A DNA stretch of 7,554 nt from Oscillospiraceae bacterium (GTDB taxonomy: Bacteria > Bacillota > Clostridia > Oscillospirales > Oscillospiraceae), in NCBI GenBank assembly GCA_017458025.1, contig JAFTGG010000279.1, positions 1 through 7,554 of the forward strand, written 5' to 3'. The stretch's first letter is position 1; each line of letters opens with the position of its first letter. Positions 1-5,862 of the stretch are shown here, one piece after another. Position numbers and translations under genes: made by a program. The notes under the pieces were generated by a model. The model did not search any database, had not been told where the DNA came from, and was given only the letters and a program-made list of their open reading frames with translations.

Positions 1-426
1 GAAAGCGGCAGGACGCCGCCTAATAGCTCCGGCACGGCAGGAACAAACGCCGCCCAAATCACGCGCCTTACGCTGAGGGAAGAACGGCACAGCAGGAATG
101 CGCCTGTTTCATCGCCAAAGAGCGCGAAATCAGAGAAAACGTCGGTTCCGGCACAGCAGGAACGGCAGCTCCGCCCATCGGCAGAACCTCGTGGCAGCGG
201 GGTGAGCCCTCCGATGCGCTCCGGCACAGCAGGAACCGCACCAAACGGCACGGGTACATCGCAGATGCGCCGGGCGGCCTCAAAACCTGTTTCGCCACAA
301 AGCCAGATACACATTTCGGATACCGACACAAGAGACAAGCCTGTCAGGTCACCCAGCGTCAAAGCGGAAGAGAAAGTCACGCGCAAGAGTGCTGTGAAGA
401 AAGGTCGAAAGAAGCATGGGAAATAA
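1..426 (+). CDS. C-terminal tail of an unidentified conjugation-module protein (5' partial)
   Basis: The frame starting at base 1 is open from the window edge to TAA at 424-426, giving 141 residues with no start required inside the window. An ATG at 202 exists, but the open frame upstream of it has the same composition, so I read this as the end of a longer gene. The tail is rich in Ser, Pro, Thr, Gln, Arg and Lys, has no hydrophobic segment, and ends in a basic cluster (KKGRKKHGK); it is probably disordered. It overlaps the next gene by 11 bases, which supports one operon. By position it could be the tail of a VirB6/TrbL-like polytopic membrane protein, which this module needs and which is not seen elsewhere here. 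That is inference from context only, since no domain is visible. It carries the DNA repeats described separately. Confidence 0.6.
   Translation, partial: ESGRTPPNSSGTAGTNAAQITRLTLREERHSRNAPVSSPKSAKSEKTSVPAQQERQLRPSAEPRGSGVSPPMRSGTAGTAPNGTGTSQMRRAASKPVSPQSQIHISDTDTRDKPVRSPSVKAEEKVTRKSAVKKGRKKHGK
30..235 (+). repeat. Four dispersed copies of a 14-base repeat, CGGCACRGCAGGAA
   Basis: Copies lie at 30-43, 85-98, 149-162 and 222-235. Three are identical (CGGCACAGCAGGAA) and the first differs by one base. Copies 1, 3 and 4 extend to an 18-base match of the form YTCCGGCACRGCAGGAAC. Start-to-start spacings are 55, 64 and 73 bases. They fall in all three reading frames of the host gene, so they do not encode one repeated peptide. 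A weaker second match, CCTGTTTC followed by a CGCCA-like stretch, occurs at 103-110 and 286-293. Confidence 0.75.
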
Positions 427-1738
427 TGATGCCGACCGCTCCGGCTGGCAAACGGCCGCGGATCTCGCGCGGGCGGGTAAGGCGGCGGCAAATATCGCAA
501 GAGCGGCGGCAAGCTCCGGCGTTTACGGGGCTGCCGCCGCTGCCGCAAAAGAGGCCGCGCCCACCCTTATTAAAATTATTCTGTGCCTAATCGTTGCCGC
601 CATCATTACCACGATGGCCGTGTTCACAGCGATCCCCAACATCTTCTTTGGATATGACACATCCGCAAAGGAGAATGTCATTCAAATGACAAGACAGGCC
701 GCGAGCATCGGCGGCGTGTGCATGAGCCTTCAGGAGTTTGAAAGCACGGTCATCGACGCTATCGTAACGAGCATCGCGAATGAGTACGAGGAACAAGGCG
801 TCGCCATCGACCACATTGAGGTCATCAGCCATTTTGATACGGAGAGCCTGCAATGGTTCACGGCGATCAACTCGACCGCGCACCAACAGAATTTGGAGGA
901 AATGTCTGTCGATGAGATCCGCGAGCTGAGCGCCGCGCGGCTTTCCTATTCGTTCTCGCTGTTCGGGGACGAAGAAACGACGCTCCGCATCACGGTGGAA
1001 AAGCTTGATCCCGACGAGTGGATGGAGAAGCTGGGCTTTGACGACGAGGCGCGGACATGGGCGGGCGCGCTCTTTGAGGTCTACTCCGGGAGCGACGCCA
1101 TGACGGAGTATGCCGCCTATTTCACCGATACGACGGATTACAGCGGCGACAGCGGCTACACAGGCGGCGTCCAATACGGCGGCAATTATAGCAACGGCAT
1201 CGACACATCGGGCTTCATCGACCCGTCCACGAAGAACGCCCACGACCTCGCCGCCTACGCGATGCAGGCGTGGGAGAACAACTGGGGCTACGTCTGGGGT
1301 ACGTTCGGCAACGTGCTGACGCCCTCGCTGCTGGAGTACAAGGTGAAGCAATATCCCGATGGCGTTGGCAAGTACGAGAGCTTCATCCGTGAGCACTACC
1401 TCGGCCGCCGCACGGCGGACTGCATCGGGCTTGTCAAAAGCTACGGCTGGTTCAATGCCGACACGGGCGGGATCGACTACGGCACGAACGGGATGCCGGA
1501 CTACTCGGCGAATCAGATGCACCAAGACGCCGTAAACAAGGGCGCGGAATATGGCACGATTGCGACAATGCCCGAAATCCCGGGCTTGATCCTCTGGAAA
1601 GAGGGGCATACCGGCGTCTACATCGGCGGCGGCTACGCCATCGAGGCCATGAGCACGAGCAAGGGCGTCGGAAAGACGAAAGTGGACGGCCGTGGCTGGC
1701 AAGCGTGGTACAAGCTGCCGTATATCGGCTATGATTAG
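416..1738 (+). CDS. Membrane-anchored NlpC/P60-like cell-wall peptidase of a conjugation module (CD1108-type)
   Basis: This 440-residue protein has an Ala-rich N-terminus (about 17-48), one membrane segment at about 51-75, a middle region of unknown fold (80-235), a Gly/Tyr/Ser-rich linker (240-265) and a C-terminal peptidase domain (about 270-440). The visible catalytic pair is Cys336 in TADCIGLVKSYGW and His398 in GHTGVYIGGGYAIEA, 62 residues apart, as in C40 (NlpC/P60) peptidases; Glu410 could be the third polar residue. In Gram-positive conjugation modules such enzymes cut peptidoglycan so that the channel can cross the wall, a VirB1-like role. The start at 416 overlaps the upstream gene by 11 bases, with AAAGG at 400-404 as a distant ribosome site. 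The next gene begins 12 bases after the TAG stop. A CHAP-type fold is an alternative. The assignment to the CD1108-type group rests on architecture and context, not a search. Confidence 0.85.
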   Translation: MGNNDADRSGWQTAADLARAGKAAANIARAAASSGVYGAAAAAAKEAAPTLIKIILCLIVAAIITTMAVFTAIPNIFFGYDTSAKENVIQMTRQAASIGGVCMSLQEFESTVIDAIVTSIANEYEEQGVAIDHIEVISHFDTESLQWFTAINSTAHQQNLEEMSVDEIRELSAARLSYSFSLFGDEETTLRITVEKLDPDEWMEKLGFDDEARTWAGALFEVYSGSDAMTEYAAYFTDTTDYSGDSGYTGGVQYGGNYSNGIDTSGFIDPSTKNAHDLAAYAMQAWENNWGYVWGTFGNVLTPSLLEYKVKQYPDGVGKYESFIREHYLGRRTADCIGLVKSYGWFNADTGGIDYGTNGMPDYSANQMHQDAVNKGAEYGTIATMPEIPGLILWKEGHTGVYIGGGYAIEAMSTSKGVGKTKVDGRGWQAWYKLPYIGYD

Positions 1739-1750
1739 GCTGGTGATTCT

Positions 1751-2020
1751 ATGAAAGTGCGAAAACTGCGCATAATCAGAAAAAAATACCATGTTTCGTT
1801 GAGTGAGCTGGGGGAAGCCAGTGGAATTTCAGAACAACGAGTGAGTAGATTTGAACTGAATCCGGGTTATGCCGAAAAAGAAACTGTAAGGAAACTACAA
1901 AAGGGCATGTATAGCATACTTTCTCGACGTTTTGATGAATGCTGTTCCTTCCAGAAAACATTGGAAAGACACTACGCAACTCTGACGGAAGAGGTGGAGG
2001 AAACCACTTATGAATTATGA
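1751..2020 (+). CDS. Small Xre-type helix-turn-helix protein
   Basis: This 89-residue protein has a helix-turn-helix at about residues 16-38 (LSELGEASGISEQRVSRFEL), the usual Xre/Cro pattern of a first helix, GIS turn and recognition helix. The rest (40-89) is charged and helical with no recognisable effector domain, so it may act as a dimeric DNA-binding protein. The gene is AT-richer than its surroundings: a hand count over 1801-1980 gives about 43% GC, against about 62% in a 60-base sample of virB4. Its ribosome site (GGTGAT, 1742-1747) is weak. Its last 11 bases overlap the PrgI-family gene, whose strong ribosome site lies inside this reading frame, so the two may be translationally coupled. 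A regulator of the conjugation operon is the simplest role, but its target is unknown. Codon and base composition suggest later acquisition. Confidence 0.8.
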   Translation: MKVRKLRIIRKKYHVSLSELGEASGISEQRVSRFELNPGYAEKETVRKLQKGMYSILSRRFDECCSFQKTLERHYATLTEEVEETTYEL

Positions 2021-2318
2021 AAGCTATTATATCCCTGCCAATTTTACAGATGCGGGCAAGGTGCTGGGCCTCTTTGAGATCCGCAATCTGGTGGAGGCGG
2101 TGCTGCTGGCGCTGCCCACGCTGTATCTTTGCATCGCGTATCTGCCGTTCTCGCTCTCTCCGAAGATCATCGTCACGCTCACCATCGTTGTGCCGCTGGC
2201 GGGCTTCGGACTCATCGGCGTCAACGACGATAGCCTGACGCGCTGGCTCAGAAGCTGGTGGACGTGGCGAAGGCATAGAAGGATCATGTACTACCGTGGG
2301 GAGGCGAATCGAAAATGA
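2010..2318 (+). CDS. PrgI-family membrane protein of the conjugation channel
   Basis: This 102-residue protein has the PrgI-family layout: a short N-terminus ending in a YYIPANF-like motif, two closely spaced membrane segments (about 27-45 and 52-70), and a basic, Trp-rich cytoplasmic tail (LRSWWTWRRHRR, 80-91). PrgI-family proteins (named for pCF10 of Enterococcus) are small inner-membrane parts of Gram-positive type IV secretion systems, usually encoded just before VirB4; here a TraC-like gene lies between. The start at 2010 is preceded by GGTGGAGG at 1993-2000. The stop overlaps the next start in an ATGA (2315-2318), so translation is probably coupled. The nearby VirB4 and VirD4 genes support the call. 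It has nothing to do with the Salmonella type III needle protein that shares the name. Confidence 0.85.
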   Translation: MNYESYYIPANFTDAGKVLGLFEIRNLVEAVLLALPTLYLCIAYLPFSLSPKIIVTLTIVVPLAGFGLIGVNDDSLTRWLRSWWTWRRHRRIMYYRGEANRK

Positions 2319-3001
2319 CGTTAAAAGAGCTGCTTGTGGGCGGCGTCAAGGGGGCTGGAAACGATATGGCGCTGTACGCCGACAGCATTGAGGCATGGCT
2401 GCCAATCAAGAATATCATCGGCGGCGTGGTTATCACGAAGGACAACCGTTTCGTGAAGATATTGGAGGTGCAGCCGGTCAACTTTTATCTCAAATCGCCG
2501 GACGACCAGCGGGATATTGTCGCGGCCTTTGCCGCGTACCTCAAGATTGCGCCGGATACCTTGCAGATCGAGGCGCGCACACTGCCGCCCGATACGGCGG
2601 ACTACATCCGCCAGATGGAGGAATACAAGAAAAACGAGGAAAACGAATTCTGCCGGGAGATGATCGAGGACAACATCCGCGAGATCGTGCGCGGCGTCGC
2701 CGCCGAAACGGTCCGGCACCGTTTCTTCCTGATCTTCCAGTATGAAGCGCGGATGCGGGCGCGGCGGAATACCGTGCGCGCCATCATCGAACGGATGAAC
2801 GAGGAAGCGGACACGGCGCGGCGTTATCTTGACGTCTGTGAACTGGTGGTCATGGAGCCACGGTATTCGGACAACTTCACGCTGAAGCTGCTCTACGAGG
2901 TGCTGAACAAGCACACCAGCCGCCGCGTCCCGCTGCCGGACGGCGTATTCGACATGACGACCGTGATCCACGGCGTCTATCAGGAGGAGAGTATTGAATG
3001 A
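2315..3001 (+). CDS. TraC-like conjugation protein (resembles the N-terminal domain of VirB4/TraC ATPases, no ATPase motifs)
   Basis: This 228-residue protein contains a stretch (about 32-60: IKNIIGGVVITKDNRFVKIL, then EVQPVNFYLKSP) typical of the N-terminal non-catalytic domain of VirB4/TraC-type conjugation ATPases. It has no Walker A or B motif and no membrane segment; residues 100-165 look helical and highly charged. It probably works at the cytoplasmic face as a partner of VirB4. It is joined to both neighbours by ATGA overlaps (2315-2318 and 2998-3001) and has its own ribosome site (GGGGAGG, 2298-2304). The following VirB4 already has its own N-terminal domain, so this is an additional copy of that kind of domain rather than a simple split of VirB4. 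I am fairly sure of the domain resemblance and less sure of the function. Confidence 0.7.
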   Translation: MTLKELLVGGVKGAGNDMALYADSIEAWLPIKNIIGGVVITKDNRFVKILEVQPVNFYLKSPDDQRDIVAAFAAYLKIAPDTLQIEARTLPPDTADYIRQMEEYKKNEENEFCREMIEDNIREIVRGVAAETVRHRFFLIFQYEARMRARRNTVRAIIERMNEEADTARRYLDVCELVVMEPRYSDNFTLKLLYEVLNKHTSRRVPLPDGVFDMTTVIHGVYQEESIE

Positions 3002-4569
3002 AAGAAAAAGCAACCACAAAAAAGATGGGGAAGCCCAGGAAAAAGACGGTCAAGCCGAAGGCAAAACGCACGGAAAGCAATGCGCCGCCCAAGCAGCCGT
3101 TTTTGAAGCGCCTGCTGTTTGGTGAGGAAAAGCCGGATCTCTCGGAGCTGGAATCCGGCTCCACCACGATCCTCGATATCCTCTCGCCGACGGCCATCGA
3201 CACCAAAAGCAAAGACTACATCATGGTGGACGGCGTGTACCATGCGTATCTCTACGTCACGGGCTACGGTTATACCACGACGGTCAGAGCGGCATGGCTC
3301 ACGCCGCTGATCGAGGCGGGCGAAGGGATCAGCGTCAGCTTTCTCATCCACCGGCACCAGCGCGAGAAGATCCTCAACAAAATATCCCAGACCACGATGA
3401 TGAACCGCTCCCGTATGCGCGACGTCGGGGACACGCGCCAGGACTTTGAGGAGTTGGACAGCGCCATCAGCGCGGGGCTGTACCTCAAGGACGTGATGAA
3501 CCGCGACGGCGAGGACTTCTACTACATGCACACGCTGCTGGAGATCATCGCGGACGACCCGGAAACGCTGGAGCAGCGCGTGACGGAGCTGGAGCGCCGA
3601 TGCGTTTCCAAGGACATGTTTGCCCGGCGCTGCGATTACAAACAGGAGCAGGCGTTCCTTTCCATGCTCCCGCTGCTGACCATCGACCCGGACGTGGAGC
3701 GCAAGGCGCGGCGCAACGTGCCGACCAGCGGCGTCGCCGCGGCGTTCCCGTTCGCCAGCTATGAGCTGTCCGACCGCGGCGGCGTGTTCCTCGGCCTCAA
3801 CATGAACAACCGCTCGCCGGCGTTCCTCGACCCATACAATGACTACAAGTACACGAACGGCAATATGTGGATCGGCGGCAGCTCCGGCGCGGGCAAGACC
3901 TTCACGCTCAACTGTCTGGGCGGGCGCCTGCGACAGCAGGGCAAGCGCGTCATTTACATCGTCCCAAAGAAGGGGCATGAGTTCCGTCCGCTCTGCGAGC
4001 TGATGGGCGGGCTGTATCTGCGGCTCTCCCCGTCGTCGAAGGACTGCCCGAACATCATGGCGATCCGGCGCAAATCGCTGGACTCCTACGCCGGACTCAA
4101 GGACCTCGAAGAACGCAAGGACTCCGTGCTGGCTGAGAAGATTTCGCGCCTTATCATCTGGTACTCGCTCCAAAAGCGCGACCTAAGCGACATTGACAAG
4201 AACCATCTGGACGAATCGCTGGTGAAGTGCTATGCGCGGTACGGCATCACCTCGGACAACGCGACGCTGGTGGATGAGCAGGGCAATTTCCGGGAAATGC
4301 CGATCCTCGCGGACTGGTATGACACGCTGAACGAGAACCCCGAGACAAAGCACCTCGCGGTCGTGTTGGCGCGGTATGTCACAGGCAGCGCGGCGGCGAT
4401 GGGACAGCGCAACGACATCGACCTCAACAACAAGTACATCGTGCTGGATACCTCGGGTATGCCGGACGATTTACAACTCCCTGGCATTTTCTGGGCGACG
4501 GACGTGGCGAACGACCTCATCATGAACGCCGGTACGGAACTCTCCGCGCTGATCGCGGACGAGTTGTAG
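2998..4569 (+). CDS. virB4: VirB4-like conjugation ATPase, N-terminal fragment ended by an internal amber codon
   Basis: This 523-residue fragment has a Lys-rich leader (1-27), an N-terminal VirB4 domain (about 55-280), Walker A GGSSGAGKT at 293-301, a strand KYIVLDTSG at 479-487 and Walker B ending in ALIADEL at 517-523. VirB4 ATPases are cytoplasmic, hexamer-forming motors that drive assembly and work of the transfer channel. The TAG at 4567-4569 follows the Asp-Glu-Leu of Walker B directly. The frame then continues without another stop to 4968, with clear VirB4 C-terminal sequence, so the intact gene would be 2998-4968 (656 residues). As written, the product lacks the part that completes the nucleotide-binding site and should be inactive unless the stop is read through or is an error. 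It starts in an ATGA overlap with the TraC-like gene; the ribosome site is GGAGG at 2983-2987. Confidence 0.93.
   Translation: MKEKATTKKMGKPRKKTVKPKAKRTESNAPPKQPFLKRLLFGEEKPDLSELESGSTTILDILSPTAIDTKSKDYIMVDGVYHAYLYVTGYGYTTTVRAAWLTPLIEAGEGISVSFLIHRHQREKILNKISQTTMMNRSRMRDVGDTRQDFEELDSAISAGLYLKDVMNRDGEDFYYMHTLLEIIADDPETLEQRVTELERRCVSKDMFARRCDYKQEQAFLSMLPLLTIDPDVERKARRNVPTSGVAAAFPFASYELSDRGGVFLGLNMNNRSPAFLDPYNDYKYTNGNMWIGGSSGAGKTFTLNCLGGRLRQQGKRVIYIVPKKGHEFRPLCELMGGLYLRLSPSSKDCPNIMAIRRKSLDSYAGLKDLEERKDSVLAEKISRLIIWYSLQKRDLSDIDKNHLDESLVKCYARYGITSDNATLVDEQGNFREMPILADWYDTLNENPETKHLAVVLARYVTGSAAAMGQRNDIDLNNKYIVLDTSGMPDDLQLPGIFWATDVANDLIMNAGTELSALIADEL
4567..4569 (+). other. In-frame amber codon inside virB4
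   Basis: The reading frame goes from ...IADEL through TAG into SLVGANSNPLAAGF. In VirB4 relatives from Gram-positive elements this stretch reads DELW followed by a hydrophobic segment and SNPLAA, so the amber codon sits where Trp (TGG) is expected. One G-to-A change explains it. TAG also ends two other genes here (1736-1738 and 5610-5612), which speaks against genome-wide reassignment of TAG. Confidence 0.9.
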
Positions 4570-4575
4570 AGCCTT

Positions 4576-4968
4576 GTGGGCGCAAACTCGAACCCCCTTG
4601 CTGCGGGCTTTGTGCAGGAGATGGTGAAGACCATCCGCGGCCTTGGCGGCATCGCGGTCACATCCACACAGGGAATGCAGGACCTGTTCGGGTTGGACGG
4701 AGGCAAGTACGGCAAGGGCATTTTGGATTCCAGCCGCATCAAGCTTGTCATGCAGATGGAGGAGCAGGAGGCGCGGCTCATTCAGGGCGTCCTCAACCTC
4801 TCGGAAGAGGAAGTGCACAAAATTACGCGCTTCCGGCGCGGCGAGGGGCTGCTGTGCATCGGTTACAATCATGTCCCCATCGCATTCTACGCGACGGAGC
4901 GGGAGTATAATGCCATCACGACGTCCTCCACCGATCTGCGGATGCAGAGAAACGGAGGTGGCGAATGA
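4576..4968 (+). CDS. virB4: VirB4-like conjugation ATPase, C-terminal fragment (same frame as 2998-4569)
   Basis: This 130-residue piece (from a GTG, read as codon 527 of the full gene) continues the VirB4 frame after the amber codon. It holds the expected post-Walker-B elements: SNPLAAGFVQEMVKTIRGLGG, then AVTSTQG with the conserved TQ (Gln558 of the full protein), DGGKYGKGILDSSRIKLVMQ, and the end of the ATPase domain. No convincing ribosome site lies before the GTG, so independent synthesis is doubtful; re-initiation six bases after the TAG is possible but unsupported. The fragment has no Walker motif and would not be an ATPase by itself. Its end overlaps the next gene by ATGA (4965-4968) and contains that gene's ribosome site (GGAGGTG, 4954-4960). 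Loss of translation here could therefore lower expression of the downstream gene. Confidence 0.85.
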   Translation: MGANSNPLAAGFVQEMVKTIRGLGGIAVTSTQGMQDLFGLDGGKYGKGILDSSRIKLVMQMEEQEARLIQGVLNLSEEEVHKITRFRRGEGLLCIGYNHVPIAFYATEREYNAITTSSTDLRMQRNGGGE

Positions 4969-5612
4969 ACAGCGAGGATATGGCGCATATCCAGCAGCTC
5001 GTGGGGAATGCCTTCACAGCGACGGGCAGCCTGACGGCACTCGCGGATGGCGCGCAGATGCAGCCTGCGAAACTTCGGAAGGCGCTGGAACAGACCATCG
5101 GGAGCTTTGAACTCGCGACGGTGGAGCTGCGACAGCTTTGTGAGCGGTACATGCCGCCCGCGGGCAATCCCGGGAAGAAAGCAACGATCCCGCGGCGGGA
5201 CATCACCGGCAGCGTGGAGCTGATCGAGTACCAATGGCTGCACATCACGATCAACACGCTTTTGCCGAGCGCGGCGTATCAGACGCCGGTATGGCTCAGC
5301 GATACGATCCGCCGGCTGCTGGACGAATACGAGAGCGGCGGGCACAGCCTCCCGTACTACCGGGCCGCGCTCATGGTGATCGAGGAACGCTCGGACATCG
5401 AGGGGCGCAGGGTGTTTGACCAAGACAACAAAGGGTACAAGACCATCAGCAACGCCATCAAGGGCAGGCTCATTCCCGACGACGACCAGTACACGCTGGG
5501 CGTGGCGCTGCTGTCCGCGCGGAGCAACGAGAACGCCTGCCACATCACGCTCTTGGACAGCGCGGACGCGGCGGACTACTTCGCGCTTCGCGCCGGGGAT
5601 TATGGGTTTTAG
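4965..5612 (+). CDS. DUF6100-like conjugation-module protein with a RusA-like acidic signature
   Basis: This 215-residue protein has no signal peptide or membrane segment. Residues 1-65 look helical; 84-125 is a conserved-looking WLHITINTLLPSA segment followed by a helix. Residues 134-199 form a strand-helix-strand pattern with FDQDN (Asp152, Asp154, Asn155), Lys156/Lys159, NAIKG (163-167), DDDQ (172-175), then strands TLGVALLS and CHITLLD. From memory this resembles proteins labelled DUF6100 in Clostridia mobile elements; I could not check. The DxDN...DDxQ order is that of RusA-type Holliday-junction resolvases, whose metal-binding aspartates lie in those two motifs. A DNA-junction nuclease or a derived DNA-binding role is thus possible, but it is inference. 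The lysine after DN is one residue further than in RusA. It is translationally coupled to virB4 and ends with TAG before the non-coding island. Confidence 0.75.
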   Translation: MNSEDMAHIQQLVGNAFTATGSLTALADGAQMQPAKLRKALEQTIGSFELATVELRQLCERYMPPAGNPGKKATIPRRDITGSVELIEYQWLHITINTLLPSAAYQTPVWLSDTIRRLLDEYESGGHSLPYYRAALMVIEERSDIEGRRVFDQDNKGYKTISNAIKGRLIPDDDQYTLGVALLSARSNENACHITLLDSADAADYFALRAGDYGF

Positions 5613-5645
5613 CCGCTGTACCCCCATTGTCAAAACCGCAAAAAG

Positions 5646-5691
5646 GGGCCATTGTTGCGCGGAACACAAAAATGCAAAAGAACAATGGCCC
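5646..5691 (-). terminator. Inverted repeat; possible minus-strand terminator or protein-binding site
   Basis: The arms GGGCCATTGTT (5646-5656) and AACAATGGCCC (5681-5691) pair perfectly over 11 bp with a 24-base loop. Read on the minus strand, the stem is followed by CCTTTTTGCGG, a short T-run, as in a rho-independent terminator. On the plus strand no T-run follows. The loop is longer than usual for a terminator, and the arms carry two of the YCATTGTY octamers, so a protein-binding palindrome is an equal alternative. Confidence 0.35.
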
Positions 5692-5755
5692 TCCAGCTGC
5701 CGCAATGCCTGATAGCAAGGGCGCTGAGGTATATCGTCCGAAAGAGCGAAAATGT

Positions 5756-5805
5756 AAAAATGACAACATCCACGCAGGGGTCATTGTCAATTTGAAAAAA
5801 TGACA
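5756..5805 (+). repeat. AAAAATGACA direct repeats with an inverted TTGTCA between them
   Basis: AAAAATGACA occurs at 5756-5765 and 5796-5805, exactly 40 bases apart. Between them TTGTCA (5784-5789) forms an inverted pair with TGACAA at 5761-5766, spacer 17 bases. The three sites on alternating strands look like an operator cluster; the protein that binds is unknown. Confidence 0.45.
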
Positions 5806-5809
5806 GTAG

Positions 5810-5862
5810 GAGCGCCGAAATCGTGAGCACGCCGGAACGGCGGGCGAATGGTTTCGGCGCTC
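5810..5862 (+). promoter_or_regulatory. Strong hairpin just upstream of the winged-helix gene
   Basis: Arms GAGCGCCGAAA (5810-5820) and TTTCGGCGCTC (5852-5862) are perfectly complementary over 11 bp. In RNA the stem extends by four more pairs (two of them G-U), and a second small hairpin, CGCCG-GAA-CGGCG (5830-5842), sits in the loop. No T-run follows on the plus strand, so it is not a standard terminator. It ends 12 bases before the GGAGG ribosome site at 5875-5879. It could shape the 5' leader of the downstream mRNA or be a DNA palindrome bound by a regulator or relaxosome protein. Confidence 0.6.

Noticed and set aside
30..235. CRISPR array at the left edge
   Set aside because: The repeats are only 14-18 bases, spacings are unequal (55, 64, 73), and they lie inside an open reading frame.
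587..1792. 401-codon open frame on the minus strand opposite the peptidase gene
   Set aside because: It mirrors the GC-rich codons of a clearly real plus-strand gene, has Arg/Val/Ala/His/Asp-biased composition with no recognisable motif, and runs into the Xre gene.
2980..4173. 397-codon open frame on the minus strand opposite virB4
   Set aside because: The plus strand encodes VirB4 with Walker motifs; the minus-strand product has typical antisense composition and no known domain.
4567..4569. TAG reassigned to an amino acid throughout this genome
   Set aside because: TAG also ends the peptidase gene (1736-1738) and the DUF6100-like gene (5610-5612) at sensible places, so general reassignment is unlikely.
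4887..5705. 272-codon open frame on the minus strand opposite the DUF6100-like gene
   Set aside because: No motif or plausible ribosome site, and the plus-strand gene is coupled to its neighbour and has conserved-looking motifs.
5672..5803. 43-codon plus-strand open frame in the non-coding island (starts MQKNNGPPAA, ends VIVNLKK)
   Set aside because: No ribosome site precedes the ATG, and the frame runs through the inverted repeat and the octamers. It could be a real small basic protein, but nothing supports it beyond being open.
5784..5812. Possible promoter: TTGTCA and TAGGAG with 17-base spacing
   Set aside because: The -10 box matches only three of six consensus bases, and TTGTCA is better explained as part of the TGACA repeat set.
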